Shown here one piece after another: positions 25,461 through 33,366 of a DNA stretch of 60,521 nt; position 1 is the first letter of the stretch; every line of letters starts with the position of its first letter. The stretch is from the NCBI GenBank assembly GCA_018713215.1, contig DVFO01000002.1:1-60521 (forward strand), given 5' to 3'. The DNA is from Enterenecus faecium. GTDB taxonomy: Bacteria; Bacillota; Clostridia; Oscillospirales; Oscillospiraceae. The notes beneath the pieces were generated by a model. The model was not told where the DNA came from, did no database searches, and saw only the letters and a program-made list of their open reading frames with translations. A program made the translations under genes and the position numbers.

Positions 25461-27821
25461 CTAGGTGTTTGGTTGGGCAGCTCGAAGTTTCTCCGCTTTC
25501 TTTTCCATCTCTTCGGCCTCATCTTCTTGCCCCATGGCTCGAAGGGTTATGGCCAGGCTGTCGTAGTAGTCTGGATTTTCAGGGTCCAACCCAATTGCCT
25601 TACGGGTCTCCTCCGCTGCCTCTTCATACTGCTTCATCTCATGGAGCGTTGTACTCAGACTATCACGGTACTGGGCATTATCTGGCTCCAAAGATACCGC
25701 TTTGCGCCTCTCTTTCACAGCTTCTTCATACCTACCCATGGAATGCAGGGTTACCGCCAAACTGTGATGATACCGTGCGTTGTCAGGCTCTAATTCCACT
25801 GCACCGTACTTCTCTACCCGTGCCTCCTCATATCGTTTCATTGCATGGAGCGTCACACCTAATTGGTACTTATATCTCGCATTATCAGGCTCCAGTGATA
25901 CCGCTTTACGCTTCTCTATCAAAGCTGCTTCATAACGCTTCATCTCATGAAGCGTTATACCTAAACTATCATAATAACGAGCGTTATCCGGCTCCAATAA
26001 CACTGCTTTTTTGGTCTCCTCCAATGCATCTCCATAACGCTTCATCTCATGAAGCGTGGTGCCTAGGCTATCATGGTATAGAGCCTTATTTGGTTCCAAT
26101 TCTATAGCCATTCTTTTTTCCCTCAATGCCTCTTCATATTGCTTCATTGCGTGCAAAATCATCCCCAAATTCATATGGTACTGGGCATGATTCGGCTCTA
26201 GCCACACTGCTTTTTTCGCCTCTTTCAATGCCTCCTTATATCGACACATTGCATATAGCGTCACACTCAAGCTGTCGTGATACCGGGCATCGCTATCCTC
26301 CAGTTCAACTGCTTTTTGTGCCTCCATCAATGCCTCCTCATAACTCCCTACAGCATGTAGGGTTATGCTCAAACTATCATGGTAACTGGCATCATCTGGC
26401 TCCAATTCTACCGCTTTTCTCTTATGTCTTAATGTTTCTTCGTACCGATTCATTGTATGGAGAGTTACGCCCAAATTATGGCGATATAGGGCATCCTCTG
26501 GTTCTAAGTCTACTGCTCTCTGCTTCTCCACCAGTGCCTCTTCATACCGCCCCATTGCATGCAACGTTACACCTAAGCTATTGTGATATTGTGCGCTATT
26601 TGGCTCTTGCTCCACAGCCTTTTGTTTTTCCTTCAGTGCCTCCTCATATCGTTTCATAACATGCAAAGTTACACCCAAATTATAGTGGTATCGGTGGTTC
26701 TCTGGATATTGTTTCACCAATTGGCAAATGTACTCCAATGCCTTTGTGTATTCCCCGTTGGTATACAACGTCAAATATTGAGAGTACATGGCTCCTTCGT
26801 CCGCAACCTTTATATCCGCTGTGTCCAAACTATCTCCTGTCTGGGGCAACAGATTTGGTCCGTCCGGCAGCTGCTCCTCTAACAATCGACTGACACTGTC
26901 CATTAGTGCTTTATACTGCTCCTGGGTTTTCTGTATATATTCATTTTCAGAGGGAAGTCTCTGCCCCAGCGCATGGCTGAGCAACACCATCACCTGGTCA
27001 AACCCTCTGTGGCAAATCAAATATCCCTCTGTCTTATTCAGAAACTGTGCTACCTTCCCCTCCGGTTCCTGATCTCCGTAGATAAGCCAATATGGGAACG
27101 CCCATTCTTTGGAATTAAACTTGTCCACGTTGTCGCAAAGGAAATCCATCACACTGTTGTCATTCCCAGCATAGCCAATAAATACAGGGTGATACTGGGT
27201 AAAGAGATTATTCAGTACATCCACCCACTCATCGTGAAGTTTGTCCAGTTCATCAGGCTTATTAATGGGGCTTAGAAGCAAGTCTCGGTGAATTTTCACC
27301 ACGGTAGGATGGGTAATAGCTCCCATGGCATAGGGAGCCAATGTCTCGTGACCGATAACCTTGGGCATCTTATGCCCGTACAACACCAGGGCATCCTCTA
27401 CAAGGTGATCAAAGTTTGTGGTAATCACCACCCTGTTCTCTGTCCTGGCCATGATGAGTGAGAGAAACACATATCCTGCGCTTAGATGTGCCTTGTTCAT
27501 CATCTGCTCCAAATAGTTATATCCGTCTCTGAACCGTTTCCCATCATCCTTTTCAAACCGTCGCTGATAATAGTTACTATAAAAATTACCCCGGTTTTTC
27601 TCCGTAATTCCTAGCCGTTTCTTCCATTTCTCATGGGCTTTTGGGTTGCGCACAGCTAGCTCTTGTTCCCAAATCTCCACCAGTTCTTCCCCCGTCTTAA
27701 TGCCCGAGGTCTTAGAGGCCCCCGCTCCCAGTACAAAACAGAACTTTCTAGGATATGGGCCTTGGGAGGAATCTCTCACCTCATTGATAAACCCGCTCAG
27801 AGTTAAGGTTTGAAATGCCAT
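25461..27821 (-). CDS. SIR2-like domain protein with 13 TPR repeats
   Basis: A 786-aa protein. The N-terminal domain (about 1-300) is SIR2-like: FVLGAGASKTSGI (NAD-binding loop, residue 30), ITTNFDHLVEDAL, KIHRDLLL (in place of the usual KxHG) and FIGYAGNDNSVMDFL. After a linker, residues 346-786 are about 13 consecutive 34-residue TPRs of consensus LGVTLHAMKRYEEAL with EPDNARYH ends. SIR2 domains joined to sensor repeats are known as phage-triggered NADases that cause abortive infection; that role is inferred here. The gene is clearly A+T-richer than its neighbours, with its own promoter, suggesting horizontal gain. GTG 27833 is an alternative start. Confidence 0.85.
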   Translation of the reverse strand: MAFQTLTLSGFINEVRDSSQGPYPRKFCFVLGAGASKTSGIKTGEELVEIWEQELAVRNPKAHEKWKKRLGITEKNRGNFYSNYYQRRFEKDDGKRFRDGYNYLEQMMNKAHLSAGYVFLSLIMARTENRVVITTNFDHLVEDALVLYGHKMPKVIGHETLAPYAMGAITHPTVVKIHRDLLLSPINKPDELDKLHDEWVDVLNNLFTQYHPVFIGYAGNDNSVMDFLCDNVDKFNSKEWAFPYWLIYGDQEPEGKVAQFLNKTEGYLICHRGFDQVMVLLSHALGQRLPSENEYIQKTQEQYKALMDSVSRLLEEQLPDGPNLLPQTGDSLDTADIKVADEGAMYSQYLTLYTNGEYTKALEYICQLVKQYPENHRYHYNLGVTLHVMKRYEEALKEKQKAVEQEPNSAQYHNSLGVTLHAMGRYEEALVEKQRAVDLEPEDALYRHNLGVTLHTMNRYEETLRHKRKAVELEPDDASYHDSLSITLHAVGSYEEALMEAQKAVELEDSDARYHDSLSVTLYAMCRYKEALKEAKKAVWLEPNHAQYHMNLGMILHAMKQYEEALREKRMAIELEPNKALYHDSLGTTLHEMKRYGDALEETKKAVLLEPDNARYYDSLGITLHEMKRYEAALIEKRKAVSLEPDNARYKYQLGVTLHAMKRYEEARVEKYGAVELEPDNARYHHSLAVTLHSMGRYEEAVKERRKAVSLEPDNAQYRDSLSTTLHEMKQYEEAAEETRKAIGLDPENPDYYDSLAITLRAMGQEDEAEEMEKKAEKLRAAQPNT

Positions 27822-27839
27822 GGTATACCCCACTTTCTT

Positions 27840-27862
27840 CTTGGGCTTCTTGGAAGCCCAAG
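27840..27862 (-). promoter_or_regulatory. 5'-UTR hairpin of the SIR2-TPR gene
   Basis: CTTGGGCTTC (27840-27849) pairs perfectly with GAAGCCCAAG (27853-27862). On the minus-strand mRNA it ends about 20 nt before the ATG and could limit ribosome loading. Confidence 0.5.
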
Positions 27863-27880
27863 CCTAATCTTTTTTCCACC

Positions 27881-27909
27881 AGTGTACCACCCACATTTCC
27901 CTAAAACAA
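27881..27909 (-). promoter_or_regulatory. promoter of the SIR2-TPR gene
   Basis: Minus strand TTGTTT (27909-27904), 17-nt spacer, TACACT (27886-27881). Confidence 0.5.
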
Positions 27910-27952
27910 GACATATTTTCCAACTCGCTTTTCCAGCCTCCCCATATAAAAA

Positions 27953-27976
27953 CGGACAGCCCGCCCGGGCTGTCCG
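27953..27976 (-). terminator. terminator after the Cys-rich small gene
   Basis: CGGACAGCCCG pairs with CGGGCTGTCCG. On the minus strand it is followed by TTTTT. Confidence 0.8.
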
Positions 27977-28002
27977 CTCCTCTTGATCCTCTTATTCTCT
28001 TC

Positions 28003-28197
28003 TCACCAAACTTGGCGGCGTACCTGTAGGCTCTCCAGCTGGTGGACCGCCTGGGTGCATCGGGCCATGTGATAGCGGAGATAGGCCTTTTTGGCCTCCC
28101 GCTGCTCCTTCTGCCTGCGCTGGAACAACAGCCAGTTGGCACAGGTCTTGTGGCACCCCTCTCGGTAGCTGGGACAGGTCTTCTGACAAGGCAGCAT
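28003..28197 (-). CDS. small cysteine-rich protein, 64 aa
   Basis: The N-terminus MLPCQKTCPSYREGCHKTC carries four cysteines and a histidine in a compact pattern (CxxxCPxYxxGCHxxC) that could bind one zinc. The rest is a basic, Gln/Arg-rich helix (QRRQKEQREAKKAY) and an amphipathic tail. Similar short proteins of this pattern are common in gut Clostridia and their prophages, but I know of no assigned function. ATG 28197 has TAGGAG 11 bp upstream; GTG codons just before it are too close to that site. A clear terminator follows, which supports a real transcription unit. Confidence 0.65.
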   Translation of the reverse strand: MLPCQKTCPSYREGCHKTCANWLLFQRRQKEQREAKKAYLRYHMARCTQAVHQLESLQVRRQVW

Positions 28198-28313
28198 AAC
28201 AATCACCACTCCTAGAGATTCTTCCTAGTCTATGGTCTCCAGTATAGTCTCCCGTCCTGCGACTCGCCATCCAACTCGTGTAAAGTTCCTGTGAAGGTTG
28301 TGTGTACCAAAGA

Positions 28314-28347
28314 GCCGGGGCAACAGAGCGGTCCTCTGTGCCCCGGC
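28314..28347 (-). terminator. terminator after the SGNH hydrolase gene
   Basis: GCCGGGGCAACAGAG (28314-28328) pairs with CTCTGTGCCCCGGC (28334-28347) with one bulged base, then CTCTTT on the minus strand. Confidence 0.7.
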
Positions 28348-28366
28348 GTTTGTCTCTCATAGTTTA

Positions 28367-29515
28367 TCAGGATTCGTGTTTGTCCCCCTTGCGTCGGTTC
28401 TGTAAAATGGTGACCACTACCAGACAGGCTCCTGTGATGCACACCAGAATCATCCAGATCACCAAATCGCTGGTGTCTCCGGTTGCCGGAGGCTGCTGCA
28501 CCTGGAATACGTCCTGTGTTTGGACTGGGGGTGTGGGTCTCTGGGGTGCGGCAGGATTGCTCACATCTCCCTGGGGCTGATCTTCCACCACCGCATCTTC
28601 CGGGGGCACGATGACCTGCTGGGCCAGAAGTTCGGTGACCTGCTGGGCAATGAGACCATGTCCGTATGCATTGGGATGGAAATCCAGGTCCAGCTTTACA
28701 GGAATGGACACAGAGGCGTTACAGGGGTTTTCCTGGGCGGTTTCAAAGGCATCATACACCTTGGCCACCGCACACTCCTGCTGCTGTGCCACAGCAGCAA
28801 TCACGTCGTTGATGTCTGCCACCCCCGCCCCAAAGGCTGCGCACAGGCTCTGGGCCGAGCTGGCGAAGATGGGATTTTTGGACAGCTCTTTGACCAAATA
28901 GCTGTACGGGTTGTACTGCTCCACCACCACCAGCTGAACCTGTGGATTCTCCGCGCGGATATTCAAGACTATCTGGGTCAAGTGGGTATGAAAGTCGGCC
29001 AGCGCCTGGGTGGCCCGCTCCGAATTGGAAAACCCAGGGCCTACTTCCAGGGCAAAGGTGAGAACGCCCATATCTCCCCCCATGACGGCATTCTTCATGT
29101 CCTCCTGGGTGGTGGGATTCTCGGGGTTGCGCTGGTTATACGCATCGGTCAAATAGGCATACAGGGCGTTCATCAGATCATTGCCGCCCACCGTTATGGT
29201 CATGATATCCGCCTGGGCAACCGCTGCGGAAACCTGGTCTGTCTGTAGTTTGTCCAACAGAGAGGTAGCCGTCTCTCCATCCTGGGCCAGATTGGTCAAC
29301 TCCAGGCCATTGTCCTGGGCCACTCGCTGGGCAAAACTCAAGGTACCCTCTTCCAGCCCGTACCCGGAGGAAATGCTGTCGCCCAGAGCCACATAGCTTA
29401 TCCCTTGCTCAGACTGCGCTCCGGCCATGGGCATCAGGCACAAAAACAGAGCCGCCGACACCGCCACCCCCAGCAGCTTTTTCACCAGACCACCTTTCCC
29501 ATTGGTTGATTTCAT
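28367..29515 (-). CDS. wall-anchored SGNH/GDSL-family hydrolase
   Basis: A 382-aa secreted esterase or lipase-like protein. After a signal peptide (1-33, ending AGA), the SGNH blocks appear in order: ALGDSISSGYG (catalytic Ser, near residue 46), the Gly block around NLAQDGETATSL, TVGGNDLMNAL (Asn block), and LDFHPNAYGHG (Asp-x-x-His) near residue 285. The C-terminus is a Pro/Gln-rich spacer, then PPATGDTSD, a hydrophobic helix and RRKGDKHES, a sortase-type anchor like those of the two glycosidases. It could deacetylate glycans, but the substrate is not readable. ATG 29515 has GAAAGGAG upstream. Confidence 0.9.
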   Translation of the reverse strand: MKSTNGKGGLVKKLLGVAVSAALFLCLMPMAGAQSEQGISYVALGDSISSGYGLEEGTLSFAQRVAQDNGLELTNLAQDGETATSLLDKLQTDQVSAAVAQADIMTITVGGNDLMNALYAYLTDAYNQRNPENPTTQEDMKNAVMGGDMGVLTFALEVGPGFSNSERATQALADFHTHLTQIVLNIRAENPQVQLVVVEQYNPYSYLVKELSKNPIFASSAQSLCAAFGAGVADINDVIAAVAQQQECAVAKVYDAFETAQENPCNASVSIPVKLDLDFHPNAYGHGLIAQQVTELLAQQVIVPPEDAVVEDQPQGDVSNPAAPQRPTPPVQTQDVFQVQQPPATGDTSDLVIWMILVCITGACLVVVTILQNRRKGDKHES

Positions 29516-29631
29516 CAAACAATTGCTCCTTTCTGTTCCAATGCGGGTGTTTTAACACACGAAAAGGCGACTCGTAAATCGGCCGAAAGTATGATGCTCC
29601 CCTCTTTGTGCCACGGGCGCCCCTCCCTATC

Positions 29632-29660
29632 TTGCCCTTTTCCTGGGAAAGGCGTATAAT
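29632..29660 (+). promoter_or_regulatory. promoter for the MATE exporter
   Basis: TTGCCC (29632-29637), 17-nt spacer, TATAAT (29655-29660). Confidence 0.65.
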
Positions 29661-29698
29661 AAAATAATACAAATTTTCAAAGGAGGGGAGTTTTACCC

Positions 29699-31072
29699 TT
29701 GAACCCCAACGACAAAACCCAGCTCTTTGAATCCACTCCCATTCCCAAGGCCATTGCCACCCTGGCCATCCCCACGGTGATGAGCTCCCTGGTAATGGTG
29801 CTGTACAACCTGGCAGATACCTTTTTTGTGGGTATGCTCAATGATCCCATAGAAAACGCCGCCGTCACCCTGGCGGCTCCAGTTCTGTTGGCCTTCAACG
29901 CCGTCAACAACCTCTTCGGCGTGGGCAGCTCCAGCATGATGAGCCGCGCTCTGGGCCGAAAAGACTACGACACCGTGTATAAGAGCTCTGCCTTTGGCTT
30001 TTACTGCTCCATTTTCTGCGGCCTGCTCTTCTCCATCTTCTATTTCCTTCTGCGTGTGCCCCTGCTCACCGTACTGGGTGCAGACGCCCAGACCGCCGCC
30101 AGCACCACCGGGTATCTGACCTGGACCACTGGGTTAGGCGCCGTCCCCGCCATTTTGAACGTAGTTATGGCCTACTTGGTACGCTCAGAGGGGGCCTCCC
30201 TCCACGCCAGCATCGGCACCATGAGTGGATGTCTGCTCAACATCATTCTGGACCCCATCTTCATCCTCCCCTGGGGCTTCCACATGGGGGCGGCTGGAGC
30301 TGGTCTGGCCACCTGTATCTCCAACTGTGTGGCCTGTCTGTACTTCTTTGTCCTGCTGTGGGTGCGCCGGGGCAACACCTTTGTGCGCATCCACCCCAAG
30401 CACTTCACCTTCCAAGGTGACATCGTCAAAGGGGTGTGCGGCGTGGGCATCCCCGCCTCCATCCAAAACCTGCTCAACGTCACGGGCATGACGGTGCTCA
30501 ACAACTTCACCGCCCCCTTTGGCGCCAACGCCGTAGCCGCCATGGGCATCTCCTACAAAATCTACATGGTTCCCATGTATGTGGCCATGGGCTTGTCTCA
30601 AGGCCTCATGCCCCTGGTGAGTTACAACTATGCCAGCCGAAACTACCAGCGCATGAAGCACGGCATCACCTTTACCGCCAAAATCTCCGTGTCCCTCCTG
30701 GTGGTGGTCACCGCCTGCTACTTCCTTTTCAGTCCCCAGCTCATCACTCTGTTTATGAGCAACCCGGAAGTGGTCTCCTACGGCAGTTCCTTCCTGCGGG
30801 CCATGTGTCTGGCTCTCCCCTTCTTTGCCGCCGACTTCTTGGCGGTAGGTGTCTTCCAGGCCTGCGGCCTGGGACGGAACTCCCTGATCTTCGCCATTCT
30901 CCGTAAGGTAGTATTGGAAATTCCCGCCCTGTACATTCTCAATCGCCTCTTCCCCCTGTATGGCCTGGCTTGGGCCCAGTTCTGTGCCGAGGTCATTCTG
31001 GCCATTGCGGCCGTGGTCACTTTGAGCCGCCTGTTCCGGCGCTTGGAAGACGGGCTGCACCACACTGCCTGA
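29699..31072 (+). CDS. MATE family efflux transporter
   Basis: A 457-aa membrane protein with twelve predicted helices in two homologous halves, typical of MATE cation- or proton-driven drug exporters. The family start is visible in IPKAIATLAIPTVMSSLVMV and YNLADTFFVGML, with the second-half equivalent near GVGIPASIQNLLNVTGM. The start is TTG 29699 with AAAGGAGGGG upstream, and a good promoter precedes it. It sits directly before an ABC-F gene but is separated from it by a separate attenuated promoter, so the two are neighbours in drug tolerance rather than one operon. The substrate is unknown. Confidence 0.92.
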   Translation: MNPNDKTQLFESTPIPKAIATLAIPTVMSSLVMVLYNLADTFFVGMLNDPIENAAVTLAAPVLLAFNAVNNLFGVGSSSMMSRALGRKDYDTVYKSSAFGFYCSIFCGLLFSIFYFLLRVPLLTVLGADAQTAASTTGYLTWTTGLGAVPAILNVVMAYLVRSEGASLHASIGTMSGCLLNIILDPIFILPWGFHMGAAGAGLATCISNCVACLYFFVLLWVRRGNTFVRIHPKHFTFQGDIVKGVCGVGIPASIQNLLNVTGMTVLNNFTAPFGANAVAAMGISYKIYMVPMYVAMGLSQGLMPLVSYNYASRNYQRMKHGITFTAKISVSLLVVVTACYFLFSPQLITLFMSNPEVVSYGSSFLRAMCLALPFFAADFLAVGVFQACGLGRNSLIFAILRKVVLEIPALYILNRLFPLYGLAWAQFCAEVILAIAAVVTLSRLFRRLEDGLHHTA

Positions 31073-31083
31073 GCCGCCCTCTC

Positions 31084-31112
31084 TTGACGGCAGATTTTAT
31101 CTGTGCTACACT
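31084..31112 (+). promoter_or_regulatory. promoter of the ABC-F leader
   Basis: TTGACG (31084-31089), 17-nt spacer, TACACT (31107-31112); transcription would start near 31119. Confidence 0.75.
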
Positions 31113-31143
31113 ATTTTTAATCTCATACGCAAAGGGTGAAAGT

Positions 31144-31155
31144 ATGAACAAGTAA
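31144..31155 (+). CDS. three-codon upstream ORF (Met-Asn-Lys)
   Basis: ATG AAC AAG TAA with AAAGGGTGAA 4-10 bp upstream. Its stop codon lies in the first arm of helix P1 (31151-31165). A ribosome paused on this uORF would mask that arm. Very short uORFs with this role are known in leaders of antibiotic-inducible ABC-F genes such as Listeria lmo0919. Confidence 0.7.
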   Translation: MNK

Positions 31156-31334
31156 ACTGTTTCCTGTCATGATTGTATACCAGTGTTTGGTCCATGAAGC
31201 CATGGGCCTTGGTTTTCGTGACGCGAGGAACAGTTTACTGACCACTCTGTCTGGGGAGATGTTCTCCCTTTGCACAGGGTTTGTCTTTCGTTGCGTCAGT
31301 CTGTCCTCGTGTCATGCGAGGACAGACTTTTTTC
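31151..31334 (+). promoter_or_regulatory. transcription attenuator of the ABC-F gene
   Basis: Three mutually exclusive helices. P1: 31151-31165 with 31226-31239 (14 bp, one bulge). Antiterminator: 31217-31233 with 31301-31316, extended by ACTGAC (31237-31242) with GTCAGT (31295-31300), about 22 bp including two G-T pairs and bulges. Terminator: AGTCTGTCCTCG (31298-31309) with CGAGGACAGACT (31317-31328) followed by six T. With a free uORF, P1 forms and the terminator follows; with a ribosome on the uORF, the 3' arm of P1 is free to form the antiterminator. Confidence 0.85.
31298..31334 (+). terminator. attenuator terminator in the ABC-F leader
   Basis: A perfect 12-bp stem with a 7-nt loop and a T6 tract, 26 bp before the ABC-F start. 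Its position makes it a regulatory, conditional terminator. Confidence 0.9.
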
Positions 31335-31359
31335 TTTGCTGCGAAAGGAGCGATTGACC

Positions 31360-32898
31360 ATGATGCAAGTGAAGCATCTCACCATCACCCACAAAAAGGA
31401 CCTCACGGTCCTGGTGGACGACCTGAGCTTCGTGCTGGGCCCCGGAGATCGGGCCGCCATCATCGGCGAGGAGGGAAACGGAAAATCCACGGTGCTCAAG
31501 CTCCTGTATGACCCCGCCCTGGTGGAGGGCTACGCCGACTGGACAGGGGAGGTCATCGACCACGGATGCCGCAAGGGGTATCTGGCCCAGGAACTGCCCC
31601 CGGAAGCGCTGGAACTATCGGTGCTGGACTACTGCCAGTCCGCCCTCGGCTTTGAGGATGCCGACCCCCGAGAGATTTCCCGCACCGCCCGACAGCTGGG
31701 ACTGGACGAGGGGCTGTTCTACGATTGGCGGCCCATGTCCACCCTGTCCGGGGGTGAACGAGTGAAGCTGCGCCTGGCTCTGTTGCTGCTGGCCCAGCCG
31801 GACCTGCTCCTGCTGGACGAGCCGTCCAACGACCTAGATGTGGAGACGGTAGAGTGGCTGGAGGATTTTCTTCTCTCCTGCCCTGTCCCTGTCCTGTACG
31901 TCTCCCACGACCAGCTGCTGCTCACCCGCACCGCCAACGTGGTCATCCATCTGGAGCGGCTGCGCCGCCGCACCACCGCCCGGTGCACGGTATCCAACCT
32001 GGACTATGCCTCCTATACCGCCCAGCGCCAGGCGGCCTTTGCCCAACAGGAGCAGATTTCCCGGAAGGAGCATGCCCAATACCAGGCCAAGCTGGAGACC
32101 TACCGGAAAATTCGGGACAAGGTGGACCACCAACAGGCCACCATCTCCAGGCAGGACCCCCATGGCGGCCGTCTATTGAAGAAAAAGATGCACACGGTGC
32201 AGGCCATCGGCCGCCGCTTCCAGCGGGAGGCGGCGCAGATGACCCCTATGCCCGAATGGGAAGAGGCCATTCTGGCCGCCTTTGACCCCGTCAAGGCCAC
32301 ATTGCCTGCCGGGAAAACGGTGCTGCGCCTGGACCTTCCTCAACTCACCGCCGGAGACCGGGTGTTGGCCTGCAACCTCCACCTGTGGGTCACTGGCCCT
32401 GAGAAGATTGGCATCATAGGCCCCAACGGGGCGGGCAAGTCCACCCTGCTCAAGCTGTTGGCGGACCAGCTTTTGCCCCGGGCCGACATTCGGGCCGCCT
32501 ATATGGCTCAGAACTACTTTGACCAGCTGCCCCGGGGCCAGACCCCGGTGGAGATTCTGGCCCCCTCCGGGCGGAAAGAGGACATCACCCGAGCCCGCAC
32601 CCTGCTGGGGTCCATGAAGTACCATGCGAAGGAGATGGACCACCCCGCCGCCTCCCTCAGCGGCGGCCAGTGCGCCAAGCTGCTGTTTCTGGCTATGGTG
32701 CTCCGTGGCAGCAATGTCCTCATCCTGGACGAGCCCACCCGCAACTTCTCCCCCCTCTCCGCCCCGGTGATTCGCCAGGTTCTGGCGGAGTTTCCGGGGG
32801 CCATCCTCAGCGTGTCCCACGATCGGCAATACCTCTCCCAGGTGTGCCAGCGGGTGCTGAAACTGACCCCCAACGGGCTGGAAGAAGTAAATCACTAG
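31360..32898 (+). CDS. ABC-F family ribosome-acting ATPase (probable antibiotic resistance factor)
   Basis: A 512-aa ABC-F protein: two nucleotide-binding domains without any membrane domain. NBD1 has GEEGNGKST, LSGGERVKL and LLLDEPSNDLD; NBD2 has GPNGAGKST, LSGGQCAKL and LILDEPTRNFSPLS. The charged linker between them (about residues 235-310, KEHAQYQAKLETYRKIRD) would reach the ribosomal E site and peptidyl-transferase region. Family members displace macrolides, lincosamides, streptogramins or pleuromutilins, or act as housekeeping factors. The attenuator upstream argues for a drug-inducible protection role. GAAAGGAG sits 9 bp before ATG 31360. The drug spectrum is not predictable here. Confidence 0.9.
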   Translation: MMQVKHLTITHKKDLTVLVDDLSFVLGPGDRAAIIGEEGNGKSTVLKLLYDPALVEGYADWTGEVIDHGCRKGYLAQELPPEALELSVLDYCQSALGFEDADPREISRTARQLGLDEGLFYDWRPMSTLSGGERVKLRLALLLLAQPDLLLLDEPSNDLDVETVEWLEDFLLSCPVPVLYVSHDQLLLTRTANVVIHLERLRRRTTARCTVSNLDYASYTAQRQAAFAQQEQISRKEHAQYQAKLETYRKIRDKVDHQQATISRQDPHGGRLLKKKMHTVQAIGRRFQREAAQMTPMPEWEEAILAAFDPVKATLPAGKTVLRLDLPQLTAGDRVLACNLHLWVTGPEKIGIIGPNGAGKSTLLKLLADQLLPRADIRAAYMAQNYFDQLPRGQTPVEILAPSGRKEDITRARTLLGSMKYHAKEMDHPAASLSGGQCAKLLFLAMVLRGSNVLILDEPTRNFSPLSAPVIRQVLAEFPGAILSVSHDRQYLSQVCQRVLKLTPNGLEEVNH

Positions 32899-32903
32899 AC
32901 GAA

Positions 32904-32939
32904 ATATCCCCGGCTGTCGATACATACAGCCGGGGGTAT
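32904..32939. terminator. bidirectional terminator after ABC-F
   Basis: ATATCCCCGGCTGT (32904-32917) pairs with ACAGCCGGGGGTAT (32926-32939), with one G-T pair. Confidence 0.7.
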
Positions 32940-32946
32940 CTCATCG

Positions 32947-33366
32947 CTATTTTTTGAACAGCACAAATTTCAGGTTGCGGTCACACACCGCCAAAAACAC
33001 CTCTTTGGCCGAGGAAATGTGGCGCTGCTTGAGCTGCTTGTCCAGCCAGGTCCGGTCCAGCCCCATGCGGTGGAGGTTCTCCTCCAGAATGCGCCCGTCC
33101 ATGATGAGCTCGGTGAAGATGAGCTCCTGGTCCGGGCTCAAGTCCAGGTCCTGGGGCGTCACAGGGCGCTGGGTGGTGACCGGCAGAATGGTGAGCTTAC
33201 CGTTGTACTCGAAAATGGCCGTCTGGATGGTGGTGAGGTCGAAGTACCCCTGCTGGCGGCATAGGACCCCACCGTGGTGAGACAGAGTATGAGAACGGGC
33301 ATGGCGTGCGCCTCCTTTTCTGGTATTCTGTCTCAAAATCCCAGAAACATGCATTTCATTCTCCAT
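32947..33366 (-). pseudogene. DUF421 (YetF/YrbG-like) C-terminal remnant
   Basis: From QQGYFDLTTIQTAIFE onward (about residue 38 of the open frame) the sequence matches the cytosolic C-terminal domain of DUF421 membrane proteins, including LIMDGRILEENL, GLDRTWLDKQL and VFLAVCDRN. The N-terminal three-helix membrane part is missing; the preceding residues are unrelated and partly in the wrong frame. It is therefore most likely a truncated gene. A nominal ATG at 33366 overlaps the MFS stop, so the fragment might still be translated by coupling. An intact small soluble protein is possible but less likely. Confidence 0.6.

Noticed and set aside
16593..25522. Very long minus-strand open frames (over 1400 codons each) antisense to the GH84 and GH20 genes
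   Set aside because: They arise because the sense genes use few codons and avoid the triplets that would be antisense stops. The products are low-complexity His/Gly/Val/Leu-rich with no domains, signal peptide or ribosome binding site, while the sense strand has clear domain structure.
25461..26790. Regularly spaced 102-bp repeats that could look like a repeat array or CRISPR
   Set aside because: The period equals 34 codons and the repeats encode TPR units without unique spacers.
33260..33303. Alternative short gene starting at 33303 with AAAAGGAGG upstream
   Set aside because: Its frame leaves the recognisable DUF421 sequence and gives a Ser/Pro/Arg-rich peptide. It may be the decayed true start of the original gene, but cannot be supported as a gene now.
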